A DNA stretch of 64,000 nt from Phytobacter diazotrophicus (GCA_004346725.1 SMDE01000003.1:248001-312000); one strand, 5' to 3'. Shown: positions 52,541 through 62,970, numbered from the stretch's first letter. Translations and numbers: made by a program. The notes: a model not told the origin generated them from the letters alone.

Positions 52541-53488
52541 ATGATACAACCAACCCCTGACTGGTCACTGGGTCTGTTTGCCCTCTGCCAGGCGGCGTTT
52601 CTGCTGGCATTAACGCCATTATTTACCGGCATCTCCCGGCAGATTCGCGCACGGATGCACTCTCGCCAGGGTCCTGGCGTCTTACAGGACTATCGTGATC
52701 TGCAAAAACTGCTTAAGCGCCAGGAGGTGGCTCCGGCCTCGTCCGGCATGATGTTCCGCGTCATGCCCTGGGTGCTGCTGAGCAGCATGCTGGTGGTGGC
52801 GATGACATTGCCGCTGTTTGTACGTACTTCACCTTTCGCTGGTGCGGGCGACTTAATCACCCTGATTTACCTGTTCGCCCTGTTCCGCTTCTTCTTTGCG
52901 CTCTCCGGTCTTGATACCGGTAGTCCGTTTTCCGGGATTGGCGCCAGCCGCGAACTGACGCTCGGCATCCTGGTGGAACCGATGCTGATTCTCTCGCTGC
53001 TGGTGCTGGCGCTGCTGGCCGGGTCGACCAATATCGGCGCGATCAGCACCACGCTGGCGGCCGGTTGGATCTCCCCTGTTGCCACGCTGCTGGCGATGCT
53101 CGCCTGCGGATTCGCCTGTTTTATTGAGATGGGCAAAATCCCCTTCGACGTTGCAGAGGCGGAACAAGAGTTACAGGAAGGGCCGCTGACCGAATACTCC
53201 GGGGCAGGACTGGCGCTGGTGAAATGGGGGATCGGCCTGAAACAGGTGGTGATGGCCTCGCTGTTCCTGGCGCTCTTCTTCCCGTTCGGCAATGCCGGCT
53301 CGCTGACCGTCGGGGCCATGCTGCTTTCGCTGGTCATCACGCTGGTCAAATTACTGGTGGTATTTGTCATTGCGTCAGTGGTGGAAAACTCGCTCGCTCG
53401 CGGGCGGTTTTTACTGACGCACCACCTTACCTGGCTCGGTTTTAGTCTCGCCGCGCTGTCATATGTTCTTTGGTTAACCGGTCTGTAA
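52541..53488 (+). CDS. hyfC: Hydrogenase-4 component C, NuoH-like membrane subunit
   Basis: 315 residues, E. coli length, with about eight membrane segments. The NuoH/HycD family signature is seen in MGKIPFDVAEAEQELQEGP (about 197-215), a quinone/ion-path loop in complex I. It links the membrane arm to HyfI/HyfG. Thirteen-base gap from hyfB, with GGAGGGAG upstream. Confidence 0.95.
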   Translation: MIQPTPDWSLGLFALCQAAFLLALTPLFTGISRQIRARMHSRQGPGVLQDYRDLQKLLKRQEVAPASSGMMFRVMPWVLLSSMLVVAMTLPLFVRTSPFAGAGDLITLIYLFALFRFFFALSGLDTGSPFSGIGASRELTLGILVEPMLILSLLVLALLAGSTNIGAISTTLAAGWISPVATLLAMLACGFACFIEMGKIPFDVAEAEQELQEGPLTEYSGAGLALVKWGIGLKQVVMASLFLALFFPFGNAGSLTVGAMLLSLVITLVKLLVVFVIASVVENSLARGRFLLTHHLTWLGFSLAALSYVLWLTGL

Positions 53489-53504
53489 GGAGCGCTGAAT
53501 TACT

Positions 53505-54944
53505 ATGGAAACAATTGCCCTGACGACCCTGCTCCTGCCGTTTATCGGCGCGCTGGTCGTCTCTTTGGCCCCCAGACAGACCGCCCCCATGCTGTCCATC
53601 GTGTTCGCATTGCTGGCAACTATTGCCACGGTCGCACTGGCGGCGGGCTTTCATGCCGCAGGCAGCGAGGTTGTAGATATCCCGCTGCTTAGCGCCGGAC
53701 AGATAGCGTTGTTCGGGATGACGGTAGACAAAATCAGCACCCTGATTCTGTTTGTGGTGGTCTTCCTCGGTCTGCTGGTGGCGCTCTACTCCACGGGATA
53801 TCTGACCCGTGGCAATAAGGAACACCCGCACGATGGCAGCAATCGCTACTACGCATTCTTGCTGATTTTTATCGGCGCGATGTCCGGCCTGGTGCTCTCC
53901 TCCACGCTGCTGGGCCAGTTGCTGTTTTTTGAAATCACCGGCGGCTGCTCCTGGGCGCTCATCAGCTATTACCAGTCCGAGAAATCCCAACGCTCGGCGA
54001 TGAAAGCGCTGCTGATCACCCACGTCGGCTCGCTGGGCTTGTATCTGGCGGCGGCCACGCTGTTTCTGCAAACCGGCACCTTCGCGCTGAGCGCCTTAAG
54101 CCAGTTAAACGGCAGCGGCGCCTTAATCGTCTACGGTGGGATTTTGTTTGCCGCCTGGGGGAAATCGGCGCAACTGCCGTTGCAGGCCTGGCTACCGGAT
54201 GCGATGGAAGCGCCGACGCCAGTCAGTGCATACCTGCACGCCGCGTCGATGGTGAAAGTGGGCGTTTACATTTTTGCCCGCGCTATTTCCGAAGGTGGGC
54301 AGATCCCGGAAGTCATTGGCTGGGTCGGCGTCACCATGGCGACCATCACCCTGGTGTACGGTTTCCTGATGTACCTGCCGCAAAAAGACATGAAGCGCCT
54401 GCTTGCCTGGTCGACCATTTCCCAACTGGCGTGGATTTTCCTCGCTCTGTCGATGTCGATTTTCGGTTCGAAAATGGCCTTCAACGCGGGGATTGTTTAC
54501 ATCTTTAACCACGCCTTCGCCAAGAGCCTGTTCTTCCTGGTTGCCGGGGCACTCAGCTATAGCTGCGGTACGCGTATGCTGCCGCGTCTTCGTGGCGTGA
54601 TGCGCACGCTCCCTATTGCCGGGATCGGCTTTTGCGTTGCGGCGCTCGCCATTACCGGTGTGCCGCCGTTCAACGGTTTTTTCAGCAAGTTCCCCCTGTT
54701 TGCCGCCGGGTTCGCCCTCTCCGATCAGCACCCCATTCTGCTCGCGGTGATGATCCTGGCGCTGGTGGAATCGGTCGCCAGCTTCGGCTGGTTTATCTAC
54801 TGGTTCGGGCGCGTGGTGCCGGGTGAACCCAGCGAAGAGGTGGCACAGGCGGCACCGCTACCGTATGCCATGAAACTGGTGCTGGGGATTCTGGTGGTGA
54901 TGTCGCTGTGCTCAAGTCTCATTGCCGCAGCGTGGATTGGATAA
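53505..54944 (+). CDS. hyfD: Hydrogenase-4 component D, antiporter-like membrane subunit
   Basis: 479 residues, E. coli length. NuoL/M/N-like polytopic protein with AWGKSAQLPLQAWLPDAMEAPTPVS (about 210-234), the conserved membrane-lysine and HTH-like antiporter motif. HyfD has no counterpart in the hyc formate hydrogenlyase-1 operon and is one of the additional pump-like subunits of hydrogenase-4. Gap of 16 bases from hyfC. Confidence 0.95.
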   Translation: METIALTTLLLPFIGALVVSLAPRQTAPMLSIVFALLATIATVALAAGFHAAGSEVVDIPLLSAGQIALFGMTVDKISTLILFVVVFLGLLVALYSTGYLTRGNKEHPHDGSNRYYAFLLIFIGAMSGLVLSSTLLGQLLFFEITGGCSWALISYYQSEKSQRSAMKALLITHVGSLGLYLAAATLFLQTGTFALSALSQLNGSGALIVYGGILFAAWGKSAQLPLQAWLPDAMEAPTPVSAYLHAASMVKVGVYIFARAISEGGQIPEVIGWVGVTMATITLVYGFLMYLPQKDMKRLLAWSTISQLAWIFLALSMSIFGSKMAFNAGIVYIFNHAFAKSLFFLVAGALSYSCGTRMLPRLRGVMRTLPIAGIGFCVAALAITGVPPFNGFFSKFPLFAAGFALSDQHPILLAVMILALVESVASFGWFIYWFGRVVPGEPSEEVAQAAPLPYAMKLVLGILVVMSLCSSLIAAAWIG

Positions 54945-54956
54945 AGGGAGTCGAAG

Positions 54957-55607
54957 ATGACGGGAACATTGGTAGTTAACAATCTGGCGGGGCTGATGAT
55001 GTTCACCTCGTTATTGGTCACTTGCGCCAGACGCTACACCGTCTCCTGCTGGTTGTACGCCCTGCAATCACTGGTGCTGGTGTCGATATTTTTTACCCTC
55101 TCACAACTGCTGGATGCAGAACAACTGCGGATGTGGTCCATCAGCGCCTTCTTCACCAAGGTTCTGATGGTGCCGCTGATTATGGGCTATGCATTTCGCA
55201 AAATGGCACCAGAGGGTCAGGGAGAACGCCTGTTTGGCCCTGCCGCACTGGTGCTGATGGCCGCAGGCATCGTGCTGCTGTGCTGGTTTGTGGTGCGTCC
55301 GGTGCAGTTGCCGCTGGTCGCGCAACTTAAACCCGCGCTGGCGGTGGCGCTCGGCCACTTCCTGCTGGGGCTACTGTGCATCGTCAGCCAACGCAATATC
55401 CTGCGCCAGGTGTTTGGTTACTGCCTGATGGAGAACGGTTCGCATCTGGTGCTGGCGCTGCTGGCATGGCGTGCGCCGGAGTTGGTTGAAATCGGCATCG
55501 CTACCGACGCCATTTTCGCGGTGATCGTCATGACAATACTGGCGCGAAAAATCTGGCGTACCCACGGCACGCTGGACGTTAATAACCTTACGGCGCTGAA
55601 AGGATAA
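54957..55607 (+). CDS. hyfE: Hydrogenase-4 component E, membrane subunit
   Basis: 216 residues, E. coli length, with about seven hydrophobic segments. It matches the HyfE/NuoK-like family by context and composition, with a C-terminal segment resembling MnhC/NuoK proteins ([18 protein letters not shown]). A twelve-base gap follows hyfD and a four-base gap precedes hyfF, both with good ribosome sites. Confidence 0.93.
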   Translation: MTGTLVVNNLAGLMMFTSLLVTCARRYTVSCWLYALQSLVLVSIFFTLSQLLDAEQLRMWSISAFFTKVLMVPLIMGYAFRKMAPEGQGERLFGPAALVLMAAGIVLLCWFVVRPVQLPLVAQLKPALAVALGHFLLGLLCIVSQRNILRQVFGYCLMENGSHLVLALLAWRAPELVEIGIATDAIFAVIVMTILARKIWRTHGTLDVNNLTALKG

Positions 55608-55611
55608 CAAC

Positions 55612-57201
55612 ATGAGTCACGCATTGATGTTCACCTTGCTGTTGCTCACGCCGCTGGTCATCTCCGCACTCTGCTTCCTGTGCCGTCTGCGAGGGAATGC
55701 CGCGCGCGCTCTGGTCACCACCGTGCATTTCGTCGGTATCGTCGTGCTGATGGTCGTGGCACTGTGGACGGTTGCGGAAGCTGTAACTGAGGGCGAGATA
55801 TTCGCCGCCCATCGCTGGCTACATATCGACAGCTTAAGCGGGTTGTTCTTGTCGCTTCTTGGGATTATCGGTTTTATCACCGGGTTGTACTCCATTGGCT
55901 ATATGCGCCATGAAGTCGATCATGGGGAAATTACCGTCGGCACCCTGTGCAACTACTACGGTTTCTTCCATCTGTTTCTCTTCACCATGCTGTTGGTGGT
56001 CACCAGTAACAACCTGATTGTCATGTGGGCAGCCATTGAGGCCACCACACTAAGCTCAGCGTTTCTGGTGGGGATTTACGGTCAGCGTTCTTCGCTGGAA
56101 GCCGCGTGGAAATACATCATTATCTGTACTGTCGGCGTCGCGTTTGGCCTGTTCGGTACGGTCCTGGTGTATGCCAATGCCGCCAGCTTTATGGTGGAGC
56201 CTGACCACGCGATTTTCTGGACCGAAGTCCTTAAAGAGAGCAGCAACCTCGACCCCACGCTGATGGTGCTGGCATTTGTCTTCGTGCTGATCGGTTTTGG
56301 GACCAAAACCGGCTTGTTCCCGATGCACGCCTGGCTGCCGGATGCCCACAGTGAAGCGCCAAGCCCGGTCAGCGCCCTGCTCTCAGCGGTGCTGCTGAAC
56401 TGCGCGCTGCTGGTGCTGATTCGCTATTACATCATTATCTGCCATGCCATCGGCAGCACGTTCCCCAATACCTTACTGATGATTTTCGGCCTGCTCTCGG
56501 TGGCGGTGGCGGCGTTCTTTATCCTCGTTCAACAGGATATGAAACGCCTGCTCGCCTACTCGAGCGTGGAAAACATGGGGCTGGTGGCGGTGGCGCTCGG
56601 TATCGGCGGCCCGCTGGGTATTCTCGCCGCGCTGCTGCACACGCTGAACCATAGCCTGGCCAAAACGCTGTTGTTCTGCGGTTCCGGCAACGTGCTGCTG
56701 AAATACGGCACCCGCAATCTGGACGTGGTATGCGGCATGCTGAAAGTCATGCCGTTTACCGCAGTTCTGCTCGGCGGCGGCGCGCTGGCACTGGGCGGCA
56801 TGCCCCCGTTCAATATTTTCCTCAGCGAGTTTATGACCGTCACCGCCGGGCTGGCGGCCGATCACCTGCTGGTGACTATCGTACTGCTGCTGTTGCTGAC
56901 GATTGTGCTTGGCGGACTGGTGCGCATGGTCGCCAAAGCGCTGTTTGCCGCACCGCCTCAGGAAGTCGCCAGCGGTGAGCTCGGCTGGCTCACCACAGTG
57001 CCAATGGTCATTTTGCTGGTAATGATGCTGGTGATGGGGACCCATATTCCGCAACCGGTAAGCAAAATGCTGGCAAACGCTTCTGCCATCGTGATGTCCG
57101 GTAATGATGAACAATCAACACAATTTAGTTGGCTGTGGGCGTCGTTTGATACCACCGCCGCAACCGCAACACCCGCGCGGGTTCAGGGAGAGTTAAAGTG
57201 A
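55612..57201 (+). CDS. hyfF: Hydrogenase-4 component F, antiporter-like membrane subunit
   Basis: 529 residues against 526 in E. coli. NuoL/M/N-like, with [25 protein letters not shown] (about 225-250), [11 protein letters not shown] and a long hydrophobic core. With HyfB and HyfD it gives the operon three antiporter-type subunits. The stop overlaps the hyfG GTG start (GTGA), so translation is coupled. Confidence 0.95.
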   Translation: MSHALMFTLLLLTPLVISALCFLCRLRGNAARALVTTVHFVGIVVLMVVALWTVAEAVTEGEIFAAHRWLHIDSLSGLFLSLLGIIGFITGLYSIGYMRHEVDHGEITVGTLCNYYGFFHLFLFTMLLVVTSNNLIVMWAAIEATTLSSAFLVGIYGQRSSLEAAWKYIIICTVGVAFGLFGTVLVYANAASFMVEPDHAIFWTEVLKESSNLDPTLMVLAFVFVLIGFGTKTGLFPMHAWLPDAHSEAPSPVSALLSAVLLNCALLVLIRYYIIICHAIGSTFPNTLLMIFGLLSVAVAAFFILVQQDMKRLLAYSSVENMGLVAVALGIGGPLGILAALLHTLNHSLAKTLLFCGSGNVLLKYGTRNLDVVCGMLKVMPFTAVLLGGGALALGGMPPFNIFLSEFMTVTAGLAADHLLVTIVLLLLLTIVLGGLVRMVAKALFAAPPQEVASGELGWLTTVPMVILLVMMLVMGTHIPQPVSKMLANASAIVMSGNDEQSTQFSWLWASFDTTAATATPARVQGELK

Positions 57202-58925
57202 GTTATTTAGAGAGTATCAGTCTCGATGCCCCTCGTGGCGGTGCCTGTCTTGCGGCGTTAAACGCGCAATTTCCCGGTGCCATTCTTGAAGAAGAGCGGC
57301 AAACTTTTGAGCAGACCACCATTACGGTAAAACTCAATCTGCTGCCGGATATTGTGCATTATCTCTATTACCAGCATGACGGCTGGTTACCGGTGTTATT
57401 CGGTAACGATGAACGTACTCTGAATGGTCATTACGCGGTCTACTACGCCCTTTCTATGGAAGGGGCGGAAAAATGCTGGATTGTGGTAAAAGCGCTGGTG
57501 GATGCCAACACGCGTGAATTCCCCTCCGTCACTCCTAAGGTGCCCGCCGCCGTCTGGGGCGAGCGTGAAATCCGCGACATGTACGGTCTGATCCCGGTAG
57601 GTCTGCCGGATCAGCGCCGTCTGGTGCTGCCGGACGACTGGCCGGACGATTTGCATCCGCTGCGTAAAGACACCATGGATTACCGTCTGCGCCCGGAGCC
57701 GACCACCGATACGGAAAACTATCCGTTTATCAACGATGGCGATAGCTCAGCGCGTATCGTGCCCATCGGCCCGCTGCACATCACGTCGGACGAACCGGGC
57801 CACTTCCGTCTGTTTGTTGATGGCGAGCGCATTGTCGATGCCGATTACCGCCTGTTCTACGTTCACCGCGGTATGGAAAAACTGGCGGAAACCCGCATGG
57901 GTTATAACGAAGTGACGTTTCTGTCAGACCGCGTCTGCGGGATATGCGGCTTCGCCCACAGCGTGGCCTACACCACCTCGGTAGAAAACGCCCTGGGTAT
58001 TGTTGTGCCGCAACGCGCTCACACTATCCGCTCGGTGCTGCTGGAAGTGGAACGTCTGCACAGCCATCTGTTAAACATTGGGCTTTCCAGCCACTTCGTC
58101 GGTTTCGATACTGGCTTTATGCAATTTTTCCGCATCCGCGAAAAATCGATGACCATGGCAGAACTGCTGACCGGCTCGCGTAAAACGTATGGCCTGAATC
58201 TGATTGGCGGCGTGCGGCGCGACATCCTGAAAGAGCAGCGCATTAAAACTATCCAACTGGTGAAGGAGATGCGCGCGGAAGTCGTCCAACTGGTGGATAT
58301 GCTGCTCTCAACGCCGAATATGGCACAGCGTACTCAGGGGGTTGGGGTGCTGGACCGTCAGATTGCGCGCGACTATAGCCCGGTCGGCCCGCTGATTCGC
58401 GGCAGTGGCTTTAACCGTGATCTGCGCTTTGACCATCCGTATGCCGACTACGGCAATCTGCCAAAAACCTTGTTTAGCTGGCCTGCCGGGGATGTTTTCT
58501 CGCGCGTGATGGTGCGTATCAAAGAGACGCTTGATTCCCTCTCGATGATTGAGTTTGCCCTCGACAATATGCCAGACACCGCGCTGTTAACCGAAGGGTT
58601 CAGCTACAAGCCGCATAAATTCGCACTGGGTTATGTGGAAGCACCGCGCGGCGAGGATGTGCACTGGAGCATGCTCGGCGACAACCAGAAGCTGTTCCGC
58701 TGGCGCTGCCGTGCGGCGACCTATGCCAACTGGCCGGTGCTGCGCTATATGCTGCGCGGCAATACCGTTTCCGATGCGCCGTTGATTATCGGGAGTCTCG
58801 ATCCCTGCTATTCCTGTACGGACCGCGTCACGCTGGTGGATGTACGTAAGCGCAAGTCCACCACCGTGCCGTACAAAGAGATCGAGCGTTACAGTATTGA
58901 ACGTCGCAATTCGCCGCTGAGATAA
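57198..58925 (+). CDS. hyfG: Hydrogenase-4 large subunit, [NiFe] catalytic (HycE/NuoCD-like)
   Basis: 575 residues from a GTG start. The N-terminal part (about 1-170) is NuoC-like and the rest NuoD/HycE-like. The nickel-iron site ligands are in [11 protein letters not shown] (C247, C250) and DPCYSCTDR (C537, C540). The sequence after R543 is a 32-residue tail (VTLVDV to NSPLR) like the one removed from HycE by the HycI protease. So this is expected to be matured the same way. The maturation protease is not in this window. It catalyses H2 evolution. Confidence 0.96.
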   Translation: MSYLESISLDAPRGGACLAALNAQFPGAILEEERQTFEQTTITVKLNLLPDIVHYLYYQHDGWLPVLFGNDERTLNGHYAVYYALSMEGAEKCWIVVKALVDANTREFPSVTPKVPAAVWGEREIRDMYGLIPVGLPDQRRLVLPDDWPDDLHPLRKDTMDYRLRPEPTTDTENYPFINDGDSSARIVPIGPLHITSDEPGHFRLFVDGERIVDADYRLFYVHRGMEKLAETRMGYNEVTFLSDRVCGICGFAHSVAYTTSVENALGIVVPQRAHTIRSVLLEVERLHSHLLNIGLSSHFVGFDTGFMQFFRIREKSMTMAELLTGSRKTYGLNLIGGVRRDILKEQRIKTIQLVKEMRAEVVQLVDMLLSTPNMAQRTQGVGVLDRQIARDYSPVGPLIRGSGFNRDLRFDHPYADYGNLPKTLFSWPAGDVFSRVMVRIKETLDSLSMIEFALDNMPDTALLTEGFSYKPHKFALGYVEAPRGEDVHWSMLGDNQKLFRWRCRAATYANWPVLRYMLRGNTVSDAPLIIGSLDPCYSCTDRVTLVDVRKRKSTTVPYKEIERYSIERRNSPLR

Positions 58926-58935
58926 GGAAGATACG

Positions 58936-59484
58936 ATGCTTAAATTGTGGAAAACCATTATCAGAGCGGGCGAAGTCACGGTGAAATACCCGTTTGCGCC
59001 GCTGGAGGTCTGCCCTGGATTTCGCGGCAAACCCGAGCTTAATCCTGAGCAGTGTATCGCCTGCGGCGCCTGCACCACCGCCTGCCCTGCCAACGCGCTG
59101 ACGATGGAAACCCATCCGGATGACAACGCCCGCATCTGGCAACTGTTTATCGGCCGCTGCATCTACTGTGGCCGCTGCGAAGAGGTGTGCCCAACGCACG
59201 CCATTCGCCTGTCAGAGGAGTTTGAGCTGGCAGTGACCCGCAAAGAAGACCTCTATGTGCGCGCGACCTTTCGGCTGCAGCATTGCAGCGAGTGCCACGC
59301 CCCCTTTGCGCCGGAAAAATCCGTCGCCCTGGCGGCTGAATTACTGGCGCTTCATCAATCGAACCCGGCGCTGGTAGAAACCCTGCGCGCCCAGGCGAAT
59401 GTCTGCCCGGCATGTAAACGTCGGGCGGCACTGGAGCATCGCGGCAGCACCAACGTTCATTATTATATTGAGGAGCAAGCATGA
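58936..59484 (+). CDS. hyfH: Hydrogenase-4 component H, 2x[4Fe-4S] protein
   Basis: 182 residues against 181 in E. coli. Two 4Fe-4S motifs, [16 protein letters not shown] (about 36-51) and [16 protein letters not shown] (about 76-91), fit NuoI/HycF-like ferredoxins. Two further CxxC pairs (CSECHAP, CPACKRR) lie in the C-terminal part. It carries electrons between HyfA and HyfI. The stop overlaps the hyfI start by four bases. Confidence 0.95.
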   Translation: MLKLWKTIIRAGEVTVKYPFAPLEVCPGFRGKPELNPEQCIACGACTTACPANALTMETHPDDNARIWQLFIGRCIYCGRCEEVCPTHAIRLSEEFELAVTRKEDLYVRATFRLQHCSECHAPFAPEKSVALAAELLALHQSNPALVETLRAQANVCPACKRRAALEHRGSTNVHYYIEEQA

Positions 59485-60257
59485 GCGCCGATTCCCTGAC
59501 GTTAAAGCAGCATGTCAGTCAGCCCATAACGCTGGATGAACAAGCGCAAAAACTCAAGCAAGTGCTGCTTCGCGATATTCAACGTTCTGCCTATGTTTAC
59601 CGCGTGGACTGCGGGGGATGTAACGGCTGTGAAATTGAGATCTTCGCCGCGATCACCCCGCTGTTTGATGCCGAACGCTTCGGCATTAAAGTCGTTGCGT
59701 CACCGCGTCACGCCGACATTTTACTGTTTACCGGCGCGGTCACCCGCGCCATGCGTATGCCCGCGCTGCGTGCCTGGCATTCCGCGCCTGACCACAAAAT
59801 CGCGATCTCCTATGGCGCATGCGGCGTCGGCGGCGGTATTTTTCACGATCTCTACAGCGTCTGGGGCGGCAGCGATACCATCGTCCCCATTGATGTATGG
59901 ATCCCCGGCTGCCCGCCGACCCCGGCGGCAACGGTGCATGGTTTCGCCGTCGCGCTCGGCCTGCTGGAGCAGAAACTGCACGCCGAAGATCATCACCAGG
60001 CTGAAAATGAAACGGCGACCGTCCGTTGGCCTGCCGTACCGCTGGCCATGCGCGTTAATATCGAGCGTCTGGCGCGTCGTCTGGCAGGCTATCGCCAGGG
60101 ACGTGAAATTGCCGATCACTTCTTCGCGCTGTTGACCGAAGGCGATCCACGCGAAAGTTCCGCGCGCATTAATGCCTGGTTGCAGCAGGCGGCCGATCCG
60201 CGTCTGGACACCATCGTGCAGCAACTGCGCGCCGAGATGGAGGGAAAGCATGTCTGA
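59481..60257 (+). CDS. hyfI: Hydrogenase-4 small subunit, NuoB/HycG-like
   Basis: 258 residues against 252 in E. coli. The proximal cluster cysteines are in [22 protein letters not shown] and [14 protein letters not shown], the pattern of NuoB and HycG. It forms the interface with HyfG and the membrane arm. Its end overlaps hyfJ by eight bases, so translation is coupled. Confidence 0.95.
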   Translation: MSADSLTLKQHVSQPITLDEQAQKLKQVLLRDIQRSAYVYRVDCGGCNGCEIEIFAAITPLFDAERFGIKVVASPRHADILLFTGAVTRAMRMPALRAWHSAPDHKIAISYGACGVGGGIFHDLYSVWGGSDTIVPIDVWIPGCPPTPAATVHGFAVALGLLEQKLHAEDHHQAENETATVRWPAVPLAMRVNIERLARRLAGYRQGREIADHFFALLTEGDPRESSARINAWLQQAADPRLDTIVQQLRAEMEGKHV

Positions 60258-60660
60258 GAAGGGCAGCAAAGTGATGTTCTGGACGCTGCGCCAGAAATTT
60301 GTCGATGACAGCGTCAATGTCGAGGAAAAAAGCCGCCAGGTGATGTACTACTCGCTGGCCATTGGTCACCACGTGGGGGTAATCGACTGCCTCAACGTGG
60401 TGTTGGAATGTCCACTTGCCGACTACGAGCGCTGGCTTGCGCTACTGGATGAGGACGCACGTAAGAAAATGCAGGGGCTGCTCACGTTTGGCGAAATCAT
60501 CATTGATGCCAGTCACGTCAATAAACTGGCCCCCGCCTTTGCTAAACTGGCAGAAGAAGCGGATGATCCCTGGCGTAGCTGGAGCCAGCTCATCTTGCAG
60601 CAATTGAAAGACATTGCCGGTGAGCCGGCGATTTATCTGATGGTGCGGCGGCTGGATTAA
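60250..60660 (+). CDS. hyfJ: Hydrogenase-4 component J, HycH-like
   Basis: 136 residues against 137 in E. coli. Similar to HycH, which is needed for processing of the large subunit in formate hydrogenlyase-1. HyfJ is soluble with no cofactor motif. It begins within the last 8 bases of hyfI. The start ATG 60250 sits after GGAGGGAAAG, a good site. It ends 225 bases before hyfR. Confidence 0.92.
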   Translation: MSEKGSKVMFWTLRQKFVDDSVNVEEKSRQVMYYSLAIGHHVGVIDCLNVVLECPLADYERWLALLDEDARKKMQGLLTFGEIIIDASHVNKLAPAFAKLAEEADDPWRSWSQLILQQLKDIAGEPAIYLMVRRLD

Positions 60661-60684
60661 CCATTAGTGATATCAATAAAACGT

Positions 60685-60700
60685 CAATTCGTATGACAAT
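60685..60700 (+). promoter_or_regulatory. CAATTCGTATGACAAT dyad before hyfR, possible activator site
   Basis: GTCA and TGAC flank ATTCGTA (60683-60696), and the 16-mer shares 11 of 16 bases with the reported FhlA-type sequence CATTTCGTACGAAATG, as I remember it. It lies 185 bases upstream of hyfR in a 225-base gap. It could be a site of HyfR autoregulation. Confidence 0.35.
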
Positions 60701-60820
60701 TAGCTATACGTGAAGCGGGTAACACTACAAAATAAGGGGATATAGTAGTATACCGGGTGGCCCGCTCTCTTACCGAAGAACAATCACTTGATATGAAAAA
60801 ACGGATAAGGAAGTCACATT

Positions 60821-60889
60821 ATGTTGATTTATGACTGTTTTTTTCTGCTTTTCTGTACAATTGATTCTGGAAGGATGCAGTATCCATGA
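60821..60889 (+). CDS. Short ORF coupled to hyfR, possible leader peptide
   Basis: 22 codons beginning MLIYDCFFLLFCTIDSG and ending QYP. AAGGAAG (60807-60813) is seven bases before the ATG, better than the site in front of hyfR itself. The TGA stop overlaps the hyfR ATG (ATGA), the usual geometry for re-initiation. The frame is hydrophobic and contains two cysteines. It is not recognised and could be chance. Coding is unproven. Confidence 0.35.
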   Translation: MLIYDCFFLLFCTIDSGRMQYP

Positions 60890-62835
60890 TTTTACAGCAT
60901 TTGCTGGAACAGAAAGATAAGGCGTCCGTCCTGCGGGCGTTCATTCCCCTACCACCTCCGTTCAGCCCCATTCAGTTTGTCGAACTTCGCCTCAGTAATT
61001 CGCGATTCTACCGCTGTTTTGACGACGGAAGCGTTGAGTTCTGCACCAGTGAATATGCCGGTTCAATCAGCGACAGCTCAAAACAGGTGATTTTACTTGC
61101 CGGAGAAACCATGGCTGAGCTGCGCTTTGTGCGCACCGATGGCGGTAAATTTTGCGAAAAAGACAGCACCATGTTTGCCTGGCTGGCACGCCTCGCGGCG
61201 CAAGGTTTAGAGGGTGATATTGAGCGCGACAAGCTGGAGCAATCCGTTTCGCTGTTGCGCCAGGAGCTTGACCATGACCGGGTTCTGGTCGATATCACCA
61301 ACTCGGTACTGTCTCACCTTGATATTGATGAACTGGTGGCGGATGTCTCGCGTGAAATCCACCGCTTCTTTGGCGTGGATACGGTCGCAATGGTGCTCCG
61401 CGATGCCCTGCGCTCGCGCCAGCTTATGTGGAACTCGACGGATTTCACGGTTCAGCCGCCAACAAGCCAGCAATACCCGCTACGCAGCGATAGCCAGTTG
61501 CTGCATACGGCGCTCAATGAAAATCATGCGACCCTGTTGCAAAAAAAGGACGAGCCGCAAATGTGGCTAAATGATCCCTTGCTGCAACAGTTGGAGGCGC
61601 AAGGTCTGGAGACGGTCTTTATTCTGCCGCTGGCTTTTAGCCATCAGTCCACCGGCGTACTGGTACTGGCACACCGGGATTTGTCGATTTTTAACGCACA
61701 AAACTGTCGATTACTTCGACAGATTGCCGACAGAATTGGCATTGCTGTCGATAATGCCGATGCCTATCGCAAAGTGACGCATCTGAAAGAAAACCTCAAA
61801 AACGAGAACAACAAACTTAACGAGCAAATTCTTTCCAGCCAGAGCTTTGGCGACATTATTTATCAGAGCGACGCCATGCGCGATGTGCTCCAGCAGGTCA
61901 ATATTGTTGCCCTGAGTGACAGTACAGTGCTGATTCTTGGCGAAACCGGTACAGGGAAAGAGATTATTGCCCGTGCCATTCACCAGATGAGTCTGCGCAA
62001 AGATAAACCGCTGGTGAAAATCAACTGTGCCGCCATTCCGTCGACCCTGCTGGAAAGCGAACTGTTTGGTCACGATAAAGGGGCATTTACCGGCGCTATC
62101 AACACCCACCGTGGACGCTTTGAAATGGCGGATGGGGGGACGCTGTTCCTCGATGAAATCGGCGATATGCCGATTGAACTGCAACCTAAATTATTGCGTG
62201 TGCTACAGGAAAGGGAGATTGAGCGCATTGGCGGCACCCGCACCATTCCCGTTAACGTTCGGGTCATCGCCGCGACTAACCGCGACCTGAAACAGATGGT
62301 CATCGACCGGGAGTTTCGCAACGACCTGTTCTATCGCCTGAATGTGTTCCCGCTGGTGTTGCCGCCGCTGCGCGATCGCCCGGACGATATCCCGTTGCTG
62401 GTCAGGTACTTCACACAAAAACTGGCGCGCCGTTTAAACCGCCAAATCGACACCATTCCTGCCGATGCAATGCGCCAGTTGATGCGCTACGAATGGCCAG
62501 GCAACGTGCGCGAACTGGAAAATATTCTCGAACGTGCGGTCCTGCTCTCACGCGATAATACGCTGAGCCTGCATTTGAATGCGCAACCCAGTAGCATGGT
62601 GCAGCCTGTGGCCCATGATCCTTTTCCTTTTCCCCTGCCTCGCGTGGCGGAAATGATGCACACCGAACCGCCGGAAAACGATGAAGAGGAACGTCAGCGT
62701 ATTATTCAGGTGCTGCGGGAAACAAACGGTATTGTCGCCGGGCCGCGCGGTGCGGCGTCAAAATTAGGGATGAAACGTACCACGCTGTTATCACGTATGC
62801 AGCGGTTGGGTATTACCGTTCGGGAAGTATTGTAA
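60886..62835 (+). CDS. hyfR: Sigma-54-dependent activator HyfR (FhlA-like)
   Basis: 649 residues against 670 in E. coli, with the start at MILQHLLEQ. An N-terminal FhlA-like sensing domain and GAF domain (about 1-300) precede an AAA+ domain with Walker A GETGTGKE (352-359), GAFTGA (399-404) contacting sigma-54, and Walker B GTLFLDEIGD. A Fis-type helix-turn-helix follows near residues 605-645 (ASKLGMKRTTLLSRMQRLGI). It activates the hyf sigma-54 promoter, probably with formate as a signal. The cysteine cluster of E. coli HyfR near residue 200, as I recall it, is not seen here. Confidence 0.94.
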   Translation: MILQHLLEQKDKASVLRAFIPLPPPFSPIQFVELRLSNSRFYRCFDDGSVEFCTSEYAGSISDSSKQVILLAGETMAELRFVRTDGGKFCEKDSTMFAWLARLAAQGLEGDIERDKLEQSVSLLRQELDHDRVLVDITNSVLSHLDIDELVADVSREIHRFFGVDTVAMVLRDALRSRQLMWNSTDFTVQPPTSQQYPLRSDSQLLHTALNENHATLLQKKDEPQMWLNDPLLQQLEAQGLETVFILPLAFSHQSTGVLVLAHRDLSIFNAQNCRLLRQIADRIGIAVDNADAYRKVTHLKENLKNENNKLNEQILSSQSFGDIIYQSDAMRDVLQQVNIVALSDSTVLILGETGTGKEIIARAIHQMSLRKDKPLVKINCAAIPSTLLESELFGHDKGAFTGAINTHRGRFEMADGGTLFLDEIGDMPIELQPKLLRVLQEREIERIGGTRTIPVNVRVIAATNRDLKQMVIDREFRNDLFYRLNVFPLVLPPLRDRPDDIPLLVRYFTQKLARRLNRQIDTIPADAMRQLMRYEWPGNVRELENILERAVLLSRDNTLSLHLNAQPSSMVQPVAHDPFPFPLPRVAEMMHTEPPENDEEERQRIIQVLRETNGIVAGPRGAASKLGMKRTTLLSRMQRLGITVREVL

Positions 62836-62897
62836 TTGAGTTTCTGAGTTTAAGTGTGAGCGAATTAACGCTTTAGAGGCGATATCGGCTAAATGGC

Positions 62898-62913
62898 TGG
62901 TACGCCCTATGCA
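62898..62913 (+). promoter_or_regulatory. Sigma-54 promoter before focB
   Basis: TGGTACGCCCTATGCA carries GG at 62899-62900 and GC at 62911-62912 with ten bases between them, and matches TGGCACG-N4-TTGCA at all positions but two (T for C and A for T). The start would be about 62924, 47 bases before focB. It could give focB a transcript separate from the hyf operon. Confidence 0.65.
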
Positions 62914-62970
62914 TATAAATGCGGGTGTCGATATTGCTCCCTCATTAATGCATAGACTCAGGAGATTCTC

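Noticed and set aside
60824-60861. TTGATT and TACAAT as a sigma-70 promoter for hyfR
   Set aside because: The spacing is 26 bases, outside the normal range.
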